5,538 nt of DNA from Salinisphaera sp. UBA6602 (lineage in GTDB: Bacteria > Pseudomonadota > Gammaproteobacteria > Nevskiales > Salinisphaeraceae): NCBI GenBank assembly GCA_002433465.1, contig DJIE01000219.1, positions 1 through 5,538 on the forward strand, given 5' to 3'. Below, in pieces: positions 1 through 5,538 of the stretch. A program made the position numbers and the translations under genes. Positions within the stretch are counted from its first letter, which is position 1. Each line of letters starts with the position of its first letter. The notes beneath the pieces are model-generated. The model was given only the letters and a program-made list of their open reading frames with translations, made no database searches and had not been told where the DNA came from.

Positions 1-50
1 GTCTTGCCGACGCCGCCTTTCTGGTTGGCAATGGCGATGATGTTGCTCAT
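1..50 (-). CDS. parA: ParA chromosome-partitioning ATPase, N-terminal 16 codons only
   Basis: The minus strand from ATG at 50 reads MSNIIAIANQKGGVGK, with the first two bases of a Thr codon at the edge. This is the N-terminus of ParA/Soj ATPases: a short beta strand followed by the deviant Walker A motif KGGVGKT, whose first lysine is the ParA/MinD signature. ParA binds ATP and DNA non-specifically and works with ParB bound at parS to segregate the origin region. Its position downstream of rsmG on the same strand matches the chromosomal rsmG-parA-parB order of many proteobacteria, which favours a chromosomal ParA over a plasmid one. Only a weak ribosome site (GAGCGG, close to the ATG) is visible. 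The rest of the gene lies outside the window, so completeness cannot be judged. Confidence 0.9.
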   Translation of the reverse strand, partial: MSNIIAIANQKGGVGK

Positions 51-77
51 GGCCGCTCAGTCTAATGGACTCGTGAA

Positions 78-92
78 GCGCATGTTATGCGC
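78..92. repeat. Short inverted repeat in the rsmG-parA gap
   Basis: GCGCAT (78-83) and ATGCGC (87-92) form a perfect 6-bp inverted repeat around a 3-base loop, about 28 bases upstream of the parA start. It is not followed by a T-run on either strand, so it is not an intrinsic terminator. It could be an operator or a small RNA hairpin in an rsmG-parA transcript, or chance. The rest of the 51-188 gap shows no convincing promoter, small gene or parS site. Confidence 0.3.
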
Positions 93-188
93 AAGCCGGT
101 TCCAGCGCATGACCTGCGGCCCGACCACACCGTTTCGCGCTGCGGACCGGGCCGGCGTGATCGAACGTTGGACACGCTCGCCGGGCGT

Positions 189-836
189 TCAGATCAGCCC
201 CGGCTCCAGAATGGCCAGGTGGCGATCCGCCTCGAGGCCGGGCACGCGCAGGGCCACCGTATCCACATGCCGGAAATCCAGCGGCAAGTCGGCCAGCTCT
301 TCGGCCGGGTCGCGGCCTTTCATCAACAGAAATCGCCCGCCCGGCGCCACCAGATGACCCGCCAGCCGCGCACACTCGCCGGCAGCGGCAAACGCCCGGC
401 AAATGACGGTATCGAATTTGTCGTCGGTTTCTACCGCTTCGACCCGCTCCTGTACCACGATCACGTTATCCAGCTCGAGACGCCGGCGCACGTGGCGCAA
501 AAACGCCGCCTTCTTGCGGTTGGATTCGACCAGGGTGATGGTCATGCGCGGCCGCGTGATCGCAATGACCAGCCCCGGCAGCCCCGGGCCGCTGCCGATA
601 TCGGCCACCGACGCGCCGGAAACGAAATCCAGCACCGCCAGGCTGTCGAGCAGGTGCCGCGTGACCATCGCCAGCGGATCGCGCACCGCAGTGAGATTAT
701 AGGTCGCGTTCCATGTCGACAGCTCACGCAGATACGCAATCAGCTGCGCCTGCGGCGAGCGCCCCACGTCCACGCCGATGTCCTTGATCCCGTCCGCCAG
801 ACGCTGTTCGCAGGCGGCCCAATCCGTCATCGCCAT
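189..836 (-). CDS. rsmG: 16S rRNA (guanine-527 N7) methyltransferase RsmG (GidB)
   Basis: RsmG transfers a methyl group from S-adenosylmethionine to N7 of G527 in the 530 loop of 16S rRNA; loss in other bacteria gives low-level streptomycin resistance. The 215-residue product matches the family length (about 207 in E. coli). Visible marks are the N-terminal WNATYNLTAVRDP block (42-54), RHLLDSL (60-66), the SAM-binding motif VADIGSGPGLPG (77-88), the LVESNRKKAAFLRH block (102-115) and the CRAFA motif (146-150). The protein is cytoplasmic. The start is ambiguous: ATG at 836 gives MAMTDW and ATG at 830 gives MTDW. The only strong Shine-Dalgarno (GGAGGA, 853-858) is 16 and 22 bases away from these, and is better placed for an out-of-frame ATG at 847 (see the minicistron entry). 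parA follows after 138 bases. mnmG, the usual upstream neighbour, is absent; a divergent carboxylase gene occupies that side. Confidence 0.95.
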   Translation of the reverse strand: MAMTDWAACEQRLADGIKDIGVDVGRSPQAQLIAYLRELSTWNATYNLTAVRDPLAMVTRHLLDSLAVLDFVSGASVADIGSGPGLPGLVIAITRPRMTITLVESNRKKAAFLRHVRRRLELDNVIVVQERVEAVETDDKFDTVICRAFAAAGECARLAGHLVAPGGRFLLMKGRDPAEELADLPLDFRHVDTVALRVPGLEADRHLAILEPGLI

Positions 837-858
837 GCTTGCCCCATCGTGGTCCTCC
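827..858 (-). promoter_or_regulatory. Possible six-codon leader minicistron overlapping the rsmG start
   Basis: On the minus strand, GGGGAGGA ends at 853. Five bases later an ATG (847-845) opens a six-codon frame, MGQAWR, that stops at TGA (829-827). That TGA overlaps the ATG at 830-828, an in-frame rsmG start, in an ATGA arrangement typical of translational coupling. The first rsmG ATG (836-834) lies inside the minicistron in another frame. The reading frame and spacing are seen directly. That ribosomes use the minicistron, with reinitiation into rsmG, is inference. The simpler alternative is that the same ribosome site serves the ATG at 836 with unusually long spacing. Confidence 0.35.
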
Positions 859-882
859 CCAATTCAGCCGTTCAGGATAGCG

Positions 883-888
883 ATTTTA
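883..888 (-). promoter_or_regulatory. Candidate -10 box for rsmG
   Basis: TAAAAT on the minus strand matches sigma-70 TATAAT at five of six positions. It lies 24 bases upstream of the GGAGGA ribosome site, so transcription would start near 876 with a leader of about 40 bases. The -35 region is poor (about three of six matches with a 16-base spacer), so this is a weak candidate resting mainly on position. Confidence 0.25.
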
Positions 889-985
889 GCCGTCCAGTTC
901 GTCATCGCGACCGTGTCGCAGCTGCCAAAGACCTGTTTTAGGCTTCATGCTGCCGGATCGCCCCTCGTTTCAGCCAAGATCGTTC

Positions 986-2473
986 ATGACCGATTTCCAT
1001 ACCACTACGCACGATAGCGCCCGCCCCGAGGCGGTGGCCAAGCGTCGTGCGCTGGGCAAACGCACCGCCCGCGAAAATATTGCCGACCTGTGCGACGACG
1101 ACAGCTTTATCGAATATGGCGCGCTGGCCATCGCAGCCCAGCGCAGCCGGCGCGCGCTCGACGAGCTCAAGCGCGAGACGCCGGCCGACGGGCTGATCAG
1201 CGGCGTTGGCCGCGTTAACGGCGATGTTTTCGACGGCGCGCATGCACGCTGCGCGGTAATGAGCTACGACTACACCGTGCTCGCCGGCACCCAGGGCTAT
1301 CAGAACCATCGCAAGACCGACCGCATGGTCGATATTGCGCGCCGCGAACGCCTGCCACTGGTTTTCTTCACCGAAGGCGGCGGTGGCCGCCCCGGCGATA
1401 CCGACGCCGCGCTGGTGGTCAACTCGGGGCTGGAAGTCACCAGCTTCTACAGCTTCGCCCGGCTGAGCGGCGAGGTACCGCTTATCGGCATCAATGCCGG
1501 GCGCTGCTTTGCCGGCAACGCCGCCTTTTTCGGCTGCTGCGATATCACCATCGCCACCCGCGACGCCAATCTCGGCATGGCCGGCCCAGCCATGATCGCG
1601 GGCGGTGGCCTGGGCGAATACGCGCCCGAGGATATCGGCCCGGCCGAGCAGCAGGCCGCGATCGGGGTCGTCGATATCGTGGTCGCCGACGAAGTCGAGG
1701 CCGTGGCCACGGCCAAGCGCTGCCTGGCGTATTTTCAGGGCGCGATCGCCGACTTTGCGGCACCGGACAGCGCCCGGCTTGCCGAGCTCATGCCCGCCAA
1801 CCGGCGCATGACCTACGACGTGCGCCGCATCGTCGCCGCACTCGCCGATATCGACTCGATGACCGAACTGGGTGCAGCCCATGCCCCCAACCTCGTAACC
1901 GCCTTCATCCGCATCGAGGGCAGACCCCTGGGCGTCATCGCCAACAACCCGCGCAGCCTGGCCGGCGCGATCGACAGCGCGGCAGCACGCAAGGCCGCCG
2001 ATTTCATGCGCCTGTGCGACACCCACGGCATTGCGCTGCTCACGCTCTGCGATACGCCGGGCATCATGGTCGGCCCCGAGGCCGAGAAGACCGGCACGGT
2101 CGCGCACGCGTCGCAGCTGTTCATCGCCGGCGCCAAAGTGCAGGTGCCCTGGTATGGCATCGTGCTGCGCAAGGCCTACGGACTGGGCGCCCAGGCGATG
2201 CTCGGCGGCCACCTCAAACGACCGAACTTCACCGTGGCCTGGCCGCAGGGTGAATTCGGGCCGATGGGCGTCGAAGGTGCGGTCACGCTCGGGTTTCGAC
2301 GCGAGCTCGAAGCCATCGAAGACGAATCCGAGCGCGCCGCCCGCTATCAACAGCTCGTGGATTCGATGTACGAACAGGGCAAGGCCGAAAACGTGGCCAG
2401 CTATTTCGAAATCGACGATGTGATCGACCCGGCCGATTCGCGGCGCTGGTTGGCCGCGGCGCTTGGCGGCTAG
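986..2473 (+). CDS. Acyl-CoA carboxylase carboxyltransferase (beta) subunit, single-chain LCC-like subtype
   Basis: This is a biotin-dependent carboxyltransferase of the AccD/PccB/MccB class (crotonase fold), moving CO2 from carboxybiotin to an acyl-CoA. Numbering from the chosen ATG at 986 (495 residues, the usual subunit length): RTARENIADLCDDDSFIEYG (26-45) near the N-terminus, the glycine-rich GGGGRPGDTD (131-140), GRCFAGNAAFFG (172-183), then in the C-terminal half CDTPGIMVGPEAEKT (355-369), LRKAYGLGAQAM (394-405) and AWPQGEFGPMGVEGAV (418-433), ending EIDDVIDPADSRRW. From memory of the family, GKRTARENI, EGGGGRPGDTD and the C-terminal block most resemble the C-terminal part of single-chain long-chain acyl-CoA carboxylases; here it stands alone. 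An in-frame ATG at 947 would add 13 residues, but that stretch uses CCA and AGA codons unlike the rest, so 986 is preferred; neither start has a strong ribosome site. No biotin carboxylase or biotin carrier gene is in the window. Substrate unknown. Confidence 0.85.
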   Translation: MTDFHTTTHDSARPEAVAKRRALGKRTARENIADLCDDDSFIEYGALAIAAQRSRRALDELKRETPADGLISGVGRVNGDVFDGAHARCAVMSYDYTVLAGTQGYQNHRKTDRMVDIARRERLPLVFFTEGGGGRPGDTDAALVVNSGLEVTSFYSFARLSGEVPLIGINAGRCFAGNAAFFGCCDITIATRDANLGMAGPAMIAGGGLGEYAPEDIGPAEQQAAIGVVDIVVADEVEAVATAKRCLAYFQGAIADFAAPDSARLAELMPANRRMTYDVRRIVAALADIDSMTELGAAHAPNLVTAFIRIEGRPLGVIANNPRSLAGAIDSAAARKAADFMRLCDTHGIALLTLCDTPGIMVGPEAEKTGTVAHASQLFIAGAKVQVPWYGIVLRKAYGLGAQAMLGGHLKRPNFTVAWPQGEFGPMGVEGAVTLGFRRELEAIEDESERAARYQQLVDSMYEQGKAENVASYFEIDDVIDPADSRRWLAAALGG

Positions 2474-2541
2474 CAACGGCTAAAGTTCTGGCCCCGAAAA
2501 CGAACGCGGATCAAGTCTCGGACCGGCTCTTGCGCCGGGGC

Positions 2542-2580
2542 AAGCCTGCGTTGCATTCACGTTCGTGTGTCGGGCTTTTT
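2542..2580 (+). terminator. Possible intrinsic terminator of the carboxylase gene
   Basis: AAGCCT (2542-2547) can pair with GGGCTT (2572-2577), running into five Ts (2576-2580), about 70 bases after the carboxylase stop. The stem is only six pairs with one G-T, and the loop is 24 bases, so the hairpin is marginal. It lies inside the left half of the larger palindrome, which could itself slow polymerase. Confidence 0.3.
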
Positions 2581-2685
2581 AAAGACAGGAATCGCAGATT
2601 TCGCAGATTGGTTATCAGCCGCTTAAAGCCCTGGTGACTTACGCGGCGATGGTGACAAATAGCCGCCCGAAGGGCTGGTTTGAAT

Positions 2686-2712
2686 CAATCTGTGCAATCT
2701 GCGAAATCTGCG
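2686..2712. repeat. Three 9-bp tandem repeats in the palindrome's right arm
   Basis: Three adjacent 9-mers, CAATCTGTG (2686-2694), CAATCTGCG (2695-2703) and AAATCTGCG (2704-2712), differ by one or two bases. The left arm has only two inverted copies (2593-2601 and 2602-2610), which pair with the second and third. A related 10-base period with GCG cores (TTCGCGTTTA, TCCGCGTTCG) occupies 2758-2777. The short regular units suggest that slippage or repeat growth shaped the element. Confidence 0.7.
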
Positions 2713-2809
2713 GTTCGCGTCAATGAACGAACCCCTGCACTCTAAGACTTGCCCGAATTCGCGTTTATCCGCGTTCGTTTGCGCACTCGTTTCACGAAAT
2801 CGAAGCCCG

Positions 2810-4507
2810 TTACCCGTCGTCGGCCTCGATCTTGGCCCAGGTATCGCGTAGCGGCACGATTCGGTTGAACACCGGCTTGCCCGGGGCATGATCGTGGCGA
2901 TCGGCCACGAAATAGCCGATACGCTCGAACTGAACCCGGTATTCCGGCTCGACCGTGGCCAGATCGGGCTCGATCGTGCAGTTTTCGTATACCGTGAGCG
3001 AATCGGGGTTGAGGTCGTCGAGCATGTCGCGATCGCCGCGGCCCGGATGTTCCGCCGCGAACAGGCGGTCGTACTGGCGCACCGTGGCTTTCTTGCCGTG
3101 GCTCGCCGATACCCAGTGGATAACGCCCTTGGGCTTGATGCCGTCCGCCGGATTGTCGCCGAGGGTGTCGGGGTCATAGGTGCAATGCACTGCCACGATC
3201 TCGCCGGCGTCGTTCTTGACCACATCGGTGGCTTCGATCACATAGGCATTGCGCAGGCGTACGCGCTTGCCCAGCACCAGGCGCTTGTATTTCTTGTTGG
3301 CCTCTTCGCGGAAATCCTCTTTCTCGATCAGGATTTCATGCGTGAACGGCAGCGTGCGCTCGCCCAGATCGTCGCGGTTGGGGTGCCCGGCGGCCACCAG
3401 CTGTTCGACGCCGTCTTCCGGGTAGTTGGTGATCACGATCTTGAGCGGATCGAGCACGCACATGGCCCGCGGCGCATTGTTGTTCAGGTCGTCGCGGATG
3501 GCGTGTTCGAGCATGGCCGCATCGACCACGCCGTCGCTGCGCGCTACGCCGATCGTTTCGCAAAAGTTGCGAATCGAGGCCGGCGTATAGCCGCGCCGAC
3601 GAATGCCCGCCAGGGTGGGCATGCGCGGATCGTCCCAGCCGTCGACCACCTGCTCGTCGATCAGGCGCTTGAGCTTGCGCTTGCTGGTGACGGTGTAGTT
3701 GAGGTTGAGACGGCCGAACTCGGTCTGCACCGGACGGGCCGGCACCGGCAGATGTTCGATGAACCAGTCGTAGAGCGGGCGATGATCCTCGAATTCCAGG
3801 GTACAGATGGAATGGGTCACGCCTTCGATGGCGTCCGACTGGCCGTGGGCGAAATCGTAGGACGGATAGATACACCAGGCATCGCCGGTCTGGTGATGTG
3901 TCGCATGCCGGATGCGATAGATCACCGGGTCGCGCAGGTTCATGTTGCCCGCGGCCATATCGATCTTGGCGCGCAGCGAGGCCTGGCCTTCGCCGAACTC
4001 GCCGGCGCGCATCCTTTCGAAGGCGGCGAGGTTCTCTTCCGGCGTGCGATCGCGGTAGGGGCTGTTCGTGCCCGGCGTGTTCCAGTCGCCGCGGTATTCG
4101 CGTGCCTGCTCGGAGGTCAGCTCGTCGACATAGGCATCGCCGTTTTCGATCAGGTGCAGCGCGTATTCATAAAGCGTATCGAAATAATCCGAGGTGAAGC
4201 GGACGTGGCCATCCCAGTCGAAGCCGAGCCAGTGCACGTCTTCCTGGATGGAATCGATGAAGGCCTGTTCCTCTTTTTCCGGATTGGTGTCGTCGAAACG
4301 CAGCCGGCAGCGCCCGCCGAAGTGTTCGGCCAGGCCGAAGTTCAGGCAGATCGATTTCGCGTGGCCAATATGTAGAAAACCGTTCGGCTCGGGCGGAAAG
4401 CGTGTCACCACCTCGCCCACGTGATCGCCGCGTTCGATCTGCTCGGCGATCATGTTGCGTACGAAATTGTTGCCGGATTTGGACGTCGACGCTGCGTTAT
4501 CGCTCAT
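2810..4507 (-). CDS. glnS: Glutaminyl-tRNA synthetase (GlnRS)
   Basis: GlnRS attaches glutamine to tRNA-Gln with ATP in the cytoplasm. The 565-residue product is close to the 554 of E. coli. Positions from the ATG at 4507: class I catalytic domain with [15 protein letters not shown] (38-52, HIGH at 46-49), [10 protein letters not shown] (70-79), the tRNA/ATP-side block DPVIYRIRH (193-201), [23 protein letters not shown], and the second signature VTSKRKL (273-279), followed by GWDDPRMPT and [14 protein letters not shown]. The C-terminal anticodon-binding beta-barrels end with [16 protein letters not shown]. The signature has Thr where E. coli has Met (VMSKRKL). ATG 4507 is chosen because the resulting length fits the family and GGGTGG lies just upstream; an in-frame TTG at 4534 would only add an Arg/Ala-rich stretch. 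It appears to be a single-gene transcript from the promoter at 4566-4571, convergent with the carboxylase gene. The TAA stop is at 2812-2810; no strong terminator was seen before the palindrome. Confidence 0.97.
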   Translation of the reverse strand: MSDNAASTSKSGNNFVRNMIAEQIERGDHVGEVVTRFPPEPNGFLHIGHAKSICLNFGLAEHFGGRCRLRFDDTNPEKEEQAFIDSIQEDVHWLGFDWDGHVRFTSDYFDTLYEYALHLIENGDAYVDELTSEQAREYRGDWNTPGTNSPYRDRTPEENLAAFERMRAGEFGEGQASLRAKIDMAAGNMNLRDPVIYRIRHATHHQTGDAWCIYPSYDFAHGQSDAIEGVTHSICTLEFEDHRPLYDWFIEHLPVPARPVQTEFGRLNLNYTVTSKRKLKRLIDEQVVDGWDDPRMPTLAGIRRRGYTPASIRNFCETIGVARSDGVVDAAMLEHAIRDDLNNNAPRAMCVLDPLKIVITNYPEDGVEQLVAAGHPNRDDLGERTLPFTHEILIEKEDFREEANKKYKRLVLGKRVRLRNAYVIEATDVVKNDAGEIVAVHCTYDPDTLGDNPADGIKPKGVIHWVSASHGKKATVRQYDRLFAAEHPGRGDRDMLDDLNPDSLTVYENCTIEPDLATVEPEYRVQFERIGYFVADRHDHAPGKPVFNRIVPLRDTWAKIEADDG

Positions 4508-4565
4508 AAATGCCACCCGCGCTCGTGCCCGCAAGCCGAACGAAATACAAAAAACTCAGGTCGGA

Positions 4566-4571
4566 ATTATA
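4566..4571 (-). promoter_or_regulatory. glnS promoter, -10 box
   Basis: The minus strand has a perfect TATAAT (4571-4566), placing the transcription start near 4559 and giving a leader of about 52 bases before the glnS ATG. The -35 region is poor (CCGAAA at 17-base spacing, three of six matches). A T-rich run with six Ts follows shortly after the start. The sequence is partly symmetric, so the plus strand also reads TATAAC (4568-4573), but without an acceptable -35. Confidence 0.6.
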
Positions 4572-4631
4572 ACGGCTTGGGCCTTCACTTTCGGCGCTGC
4601 GACATTGCGCGCCCGTATTCGGTAAGCGCTG

Positions 4632-4713
4632 CCGGCCCCGACCCACGCAGCTGGAGGGTACACCCCTGGCCGTGCCCGCGACGCCGGCAATACGTCGTCG
4701 ATGACGGGGCCGG
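4632..4713. repeat. GC-rich 9-bp inverted repeat upstream of glnS
   Basis: CCGGCCCCG (4632-4640) is exactly complementary to CGGGGCCGG (4705-4713), with 64 bases between. Inside are smaller self-complementary pieces: AGGG/CCCT around 4655-4667 and CGTC/GACG around 4693-4706, the latter overlapping the outer arm. Together these could fold into a branched RNA on either strand, ending near the terminator at 4730-4757 when read on the plus strand. In GC-rich DNA a 9-bp match over this distance can arise by chance. Confidence 0.35.
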
Positions 4714-4729
4714 TGTATCCAGGCCAAAG

Positions 4730-4757
4730 AAAAGGCCGACCCCAAGGCCGGCCTTTT
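4730..4757. terminator. Bidirectional intrinsic terminator after the WS/DGAT gene
   Basis: AAAAGGCCG (4730-4738) and CGGCCTTTT (4749-4757) form a perfect 9-bp stem with a 10-base loop. On the minus strand, 24 bases after the WS/DGAT stop, it ends in CTTTTCTTT; on the plus strand it ends in CTTTTGTTTT. Its main job is to end the WS/DGAT transcript before the glnS promoter. The plus-strand T-rich tail could also stop transcription toward the WS/DGAT gene. Confidence 0.88.
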
Positions 4758-4781
4758 GTTTTGGTCAGAGCGTTGTGCGAA

Positions 4782-5538
4782 TCAGCCGGTCGCGCTTTGC
4801 GTCGTCTTCTTGCGCCGCTTGGCGGTACTTTTTGACGTCGAAGACTTGTCATCGGCGACGGCCTCATCCTGGGCGGGCGTATCGCGATCGCCGTAGGTCT
4901 CGCGCAGTTCGTCCAACGTTTCGCCAGCATAAACGGCCAGCCGCTGCATCGACGGCAGGGTTTCCCGGCAGCCGATAAAGCCAAAGCCCAGCGTATCGCC
5001 GTAGCCGTGCACGGTGATATTGAGCGCCTGACCATGGGTGACCAACGAGGTCGGATAGAACGCCTCCATCTGCGCACCGTGGATATAGAGCGGGCCTTCC
5101 GGGCCGGGCAGATTCGATACCGTGACGTTGAACACCGGCCGCGTGCGCCCGCCCATGCCGGTGACCAGCGACAGGACATAGGGCGCCATCAGCGCGACCG
5201 TGTACTGGGTGATGGCTGCCGCCGAGAGTTTGCTCAGCTCGTTTTTTGCCCGCCGCGTCGAAAGCGCGACCGCCTGTAGCCGTTCCGGCGTCGATTCGAT
5301 ATCGGTTGCAAGATTGGCCACGATGAAGGTCAGCGCGTTGCCTTCGTCCTGGTCGTCGGCCGGGCGTACCGAGACCGGAATGCCGGCGGTCAGCGGCTTG
5401 CTCGGCAGTTCGCCGATCTCGCGCAGATACCGCCGCAGCGCGCCGCCGCAGATCGTGAGCACGATATCGTTGACCGTCACGCCGGCGTTGTGGGCCAGGC
5501 TGCGGCATTCGGCCAGCGAATAGAGCTGCGTGGCATAG
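4782..5538 (-). CDS. Wax ester synthase/diacylglycerol acyltransferase (WS/DGAT), C-terminal half, runs off the window
   Basis: WS/DGAT enzymes join fatty acyl-CoA to a fatty alcohol or diacylglycerol, making storage wax esters or triacylglycerol at the inner membrane. The 251 visible residues stay open to the right edge (YATQLYSLAECRSLAHNAG...), roughly half of a protein usually near 450-500 residues. The catalytic HHxxxDG motif would lie in the missing N-terminal part. Seen here, numbered from the edge: VTVNDIVLTICGGALRRYL (20-38, the conserved ND motif at 23-24), PLTAGIPVSVR (48-58), FNVTVSNLPGPEGPLYIHG (136-154) and QALNITVHGYGDTLGFGFIG (170-189), the standard C-terminal domain order. After GETLDELRETYG the protein continues into an acidic then Lys/Ser/Thr-rich tail (about 217-251) containing KSTAKRRKKT, which is not part of the conserved domain. 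Its transcript ends at the terminator just downstream. Wax synthase or triacylglycerol synthase preference cannot be told from sequence. Confidence 0.9.
   Translation of the reverse strand, partial: YATQLYSLAECRSLAHNAGVTVNDIVLTICGGALRRYLREIGELPSKPLTAGIPVSVRPADDQDEGNALTFIVANLATDIESTPERLQAVALSTRRAKNELSKLSAAAITQYTVALMAPYVLSLVTGMGGRTRPVFNVTVSNLPGPEGPLYIHGAQMEAFYPTSLVTHGQALNITVHGYGDTLGFGFIGCRETLPSMQRLAVYAGETLDELRETYGDRDTPAQDEAVADDKSSTSKSTAKRRKKTTQSATG

Larger units (their letters stand above)
2498..2780. repeat. Long nested imperfect palindrome between the carboxylase gene and glnS
   Basis: Most of the 336-base convergent gap is an imperfect palindrome. Arms from outside to inside: AAACGAACGCGGAT (2498-2511) with its exact complement at 2767-2780 (14 bp); CAAGTCT (2512-2518) with 2745-2751 (7 bp); GTTCGT (2561-2566) with 2727-2732 (6 bp); and the 18-bp CGCAGATTTCGCAGATTG (2593-2610) with 2695-2712, extended outward to 2589 and 2716 through one G-T pair. 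All pairs nest in order, so either strand's RNA could fold into one long interrupted hairpin. The loop region 2611-2694 has a small GCCC-GAA-GGGC hairpin (2665-2675) and a direct repeat of GGTGAC (2633, 2651). No coding frame here looks real. It resembles a MITE-like or intergenic repeat family; no terminal target duplication is evident. Confidence 0.75.

Noticed and set aside
907..919. GCGAC-CGT-GTCGC palindrome in the rsmG/carboxylase divergent region, possible operator
   Set aside because: Five-bp arms in GC-rich DNA are expected by chance; no second copy and no regulator gene are nearby.
87..941. A 284-codon open frame antisense to rsmG, running into the divergent promoter region
   Set aside because: Arg/His/Gln-rich composition without family features; rsmG on the other strand has all expected motifs.
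947..985. Upstream ATG at 947 as the carboxylase start
   Set aside because: The 13 extra codons include CCA and AGA, unlike the gene's strong GC-ending codon use, and add no family-like sequence; it is kept only as an alternative.
938..2476. A 512-codon open frame antisense to the carboxylase gene
   Set aside because: It mirrors the real gene almost end to end, its protein is a composition-driven Ala/Gly/His/Asp mix without family motifs, and the plus strand has clear carboxyltransferase motifs. Such shadow frames are usual in GC-rich DNA.
2788..2803. Possible parS site (GTTTCACG at 2789-2796)
   Set aside because: Only one half matches the parS consensus TGTTTCACGTGAAACA; the other half does not, so the required palindrome is absent.
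2474..2809. Small protein gene in the convergent gap
   Set aside because: Frames through this gap have no ribosome site and their sequence is dictated by the palindrome and tandem repeats.
2888..4375. A 495-codon open frame antisense to glnS
   Set aside because: Shadow of glnS; no recognisable motifs, while the opposite strand is unmistakable GlnRS.
4508..4534. TTG at 4534 as the glnS start
   Set aside because: It adds only an Arg/Ala-rich stretch and would place the apparent ribosome site inside the coding region; ATG 4507 matches the family length.
4556..5179. A 207-codon frame crossing the WS/DGAT stop and the terminator
   Set aside because: It overlaps the WS/DGAT gene in another frame and reads through the terminator hairpin; its composition is Arg/Pro/Ser-rich like other shadow frames.

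Overview
The window looks like ordinary chromosome of a GC-rich gammaproteobacterium. The evidence is an rsmG-parA gene pair, a bacterial-type glutaminyl-tRNA synthetase (GlnRS, so direct glutamine charging), and a wax ester synthase/diacylglycerol acyltransferase (WS/DGAT), a family common in lipid-storing marine and hydrocarbon-associated genera. A Salinisphaera- or Alcanivorax-like organism fits, but this is inference from gene content and codon style, not a species identification. No IS element, phage gene, CRISPR array, tRNA or rRNA was seen.

Layout, left to right. The minus strand starts with the first 16 codons of parA (1-50), cut by the window edge. Upstream of it on the same strand is rsmG (189-836), after a 138-base gap. 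A divergent intergenic region (837-985) separates rsmG from a plus-strand acyl-CoA carboxylase carboxyltransferase gene (986-2473). That gene converges on minus-strand glnS (2810-4507). The 336-base convergent gap (2474-2809) is filled mostly by a nested imperfect palindrome with 9-bp tandem repeats. Upstream of glnS are a near-ideal -10 box, a GC-rich inverted repeat and a clear bidirectional terminator (4730-4757). The terminator closes the last gene, the C-terminal half of a WS/DGAT (4782-5538, running off the right edge).

Functionally, rsmG and parA are housekeeping genes (ribosome modification, chromosome partition) and glnS is essential for translation. The carboxyltransferase and the WS/DGAT both act on acyl-CoA. 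They are separated by glnS, lie on opposite strands and are not an operon, so a shared lipid role is only suggestive.

No new multi-gene system is evident. The points most worth a second look are: the palindromic repeat element between the carboxylase and glnS; a six-codon minicistron with a strong ribosome site overlapping the rsmG start; the stand-alone carboxyltransferase, which resembles the C-terminal part of single-chain long-chain acyl-CoA carboxylases but has no biotin partner nearby; and the lysine-rich tail on the WS/DGAT.
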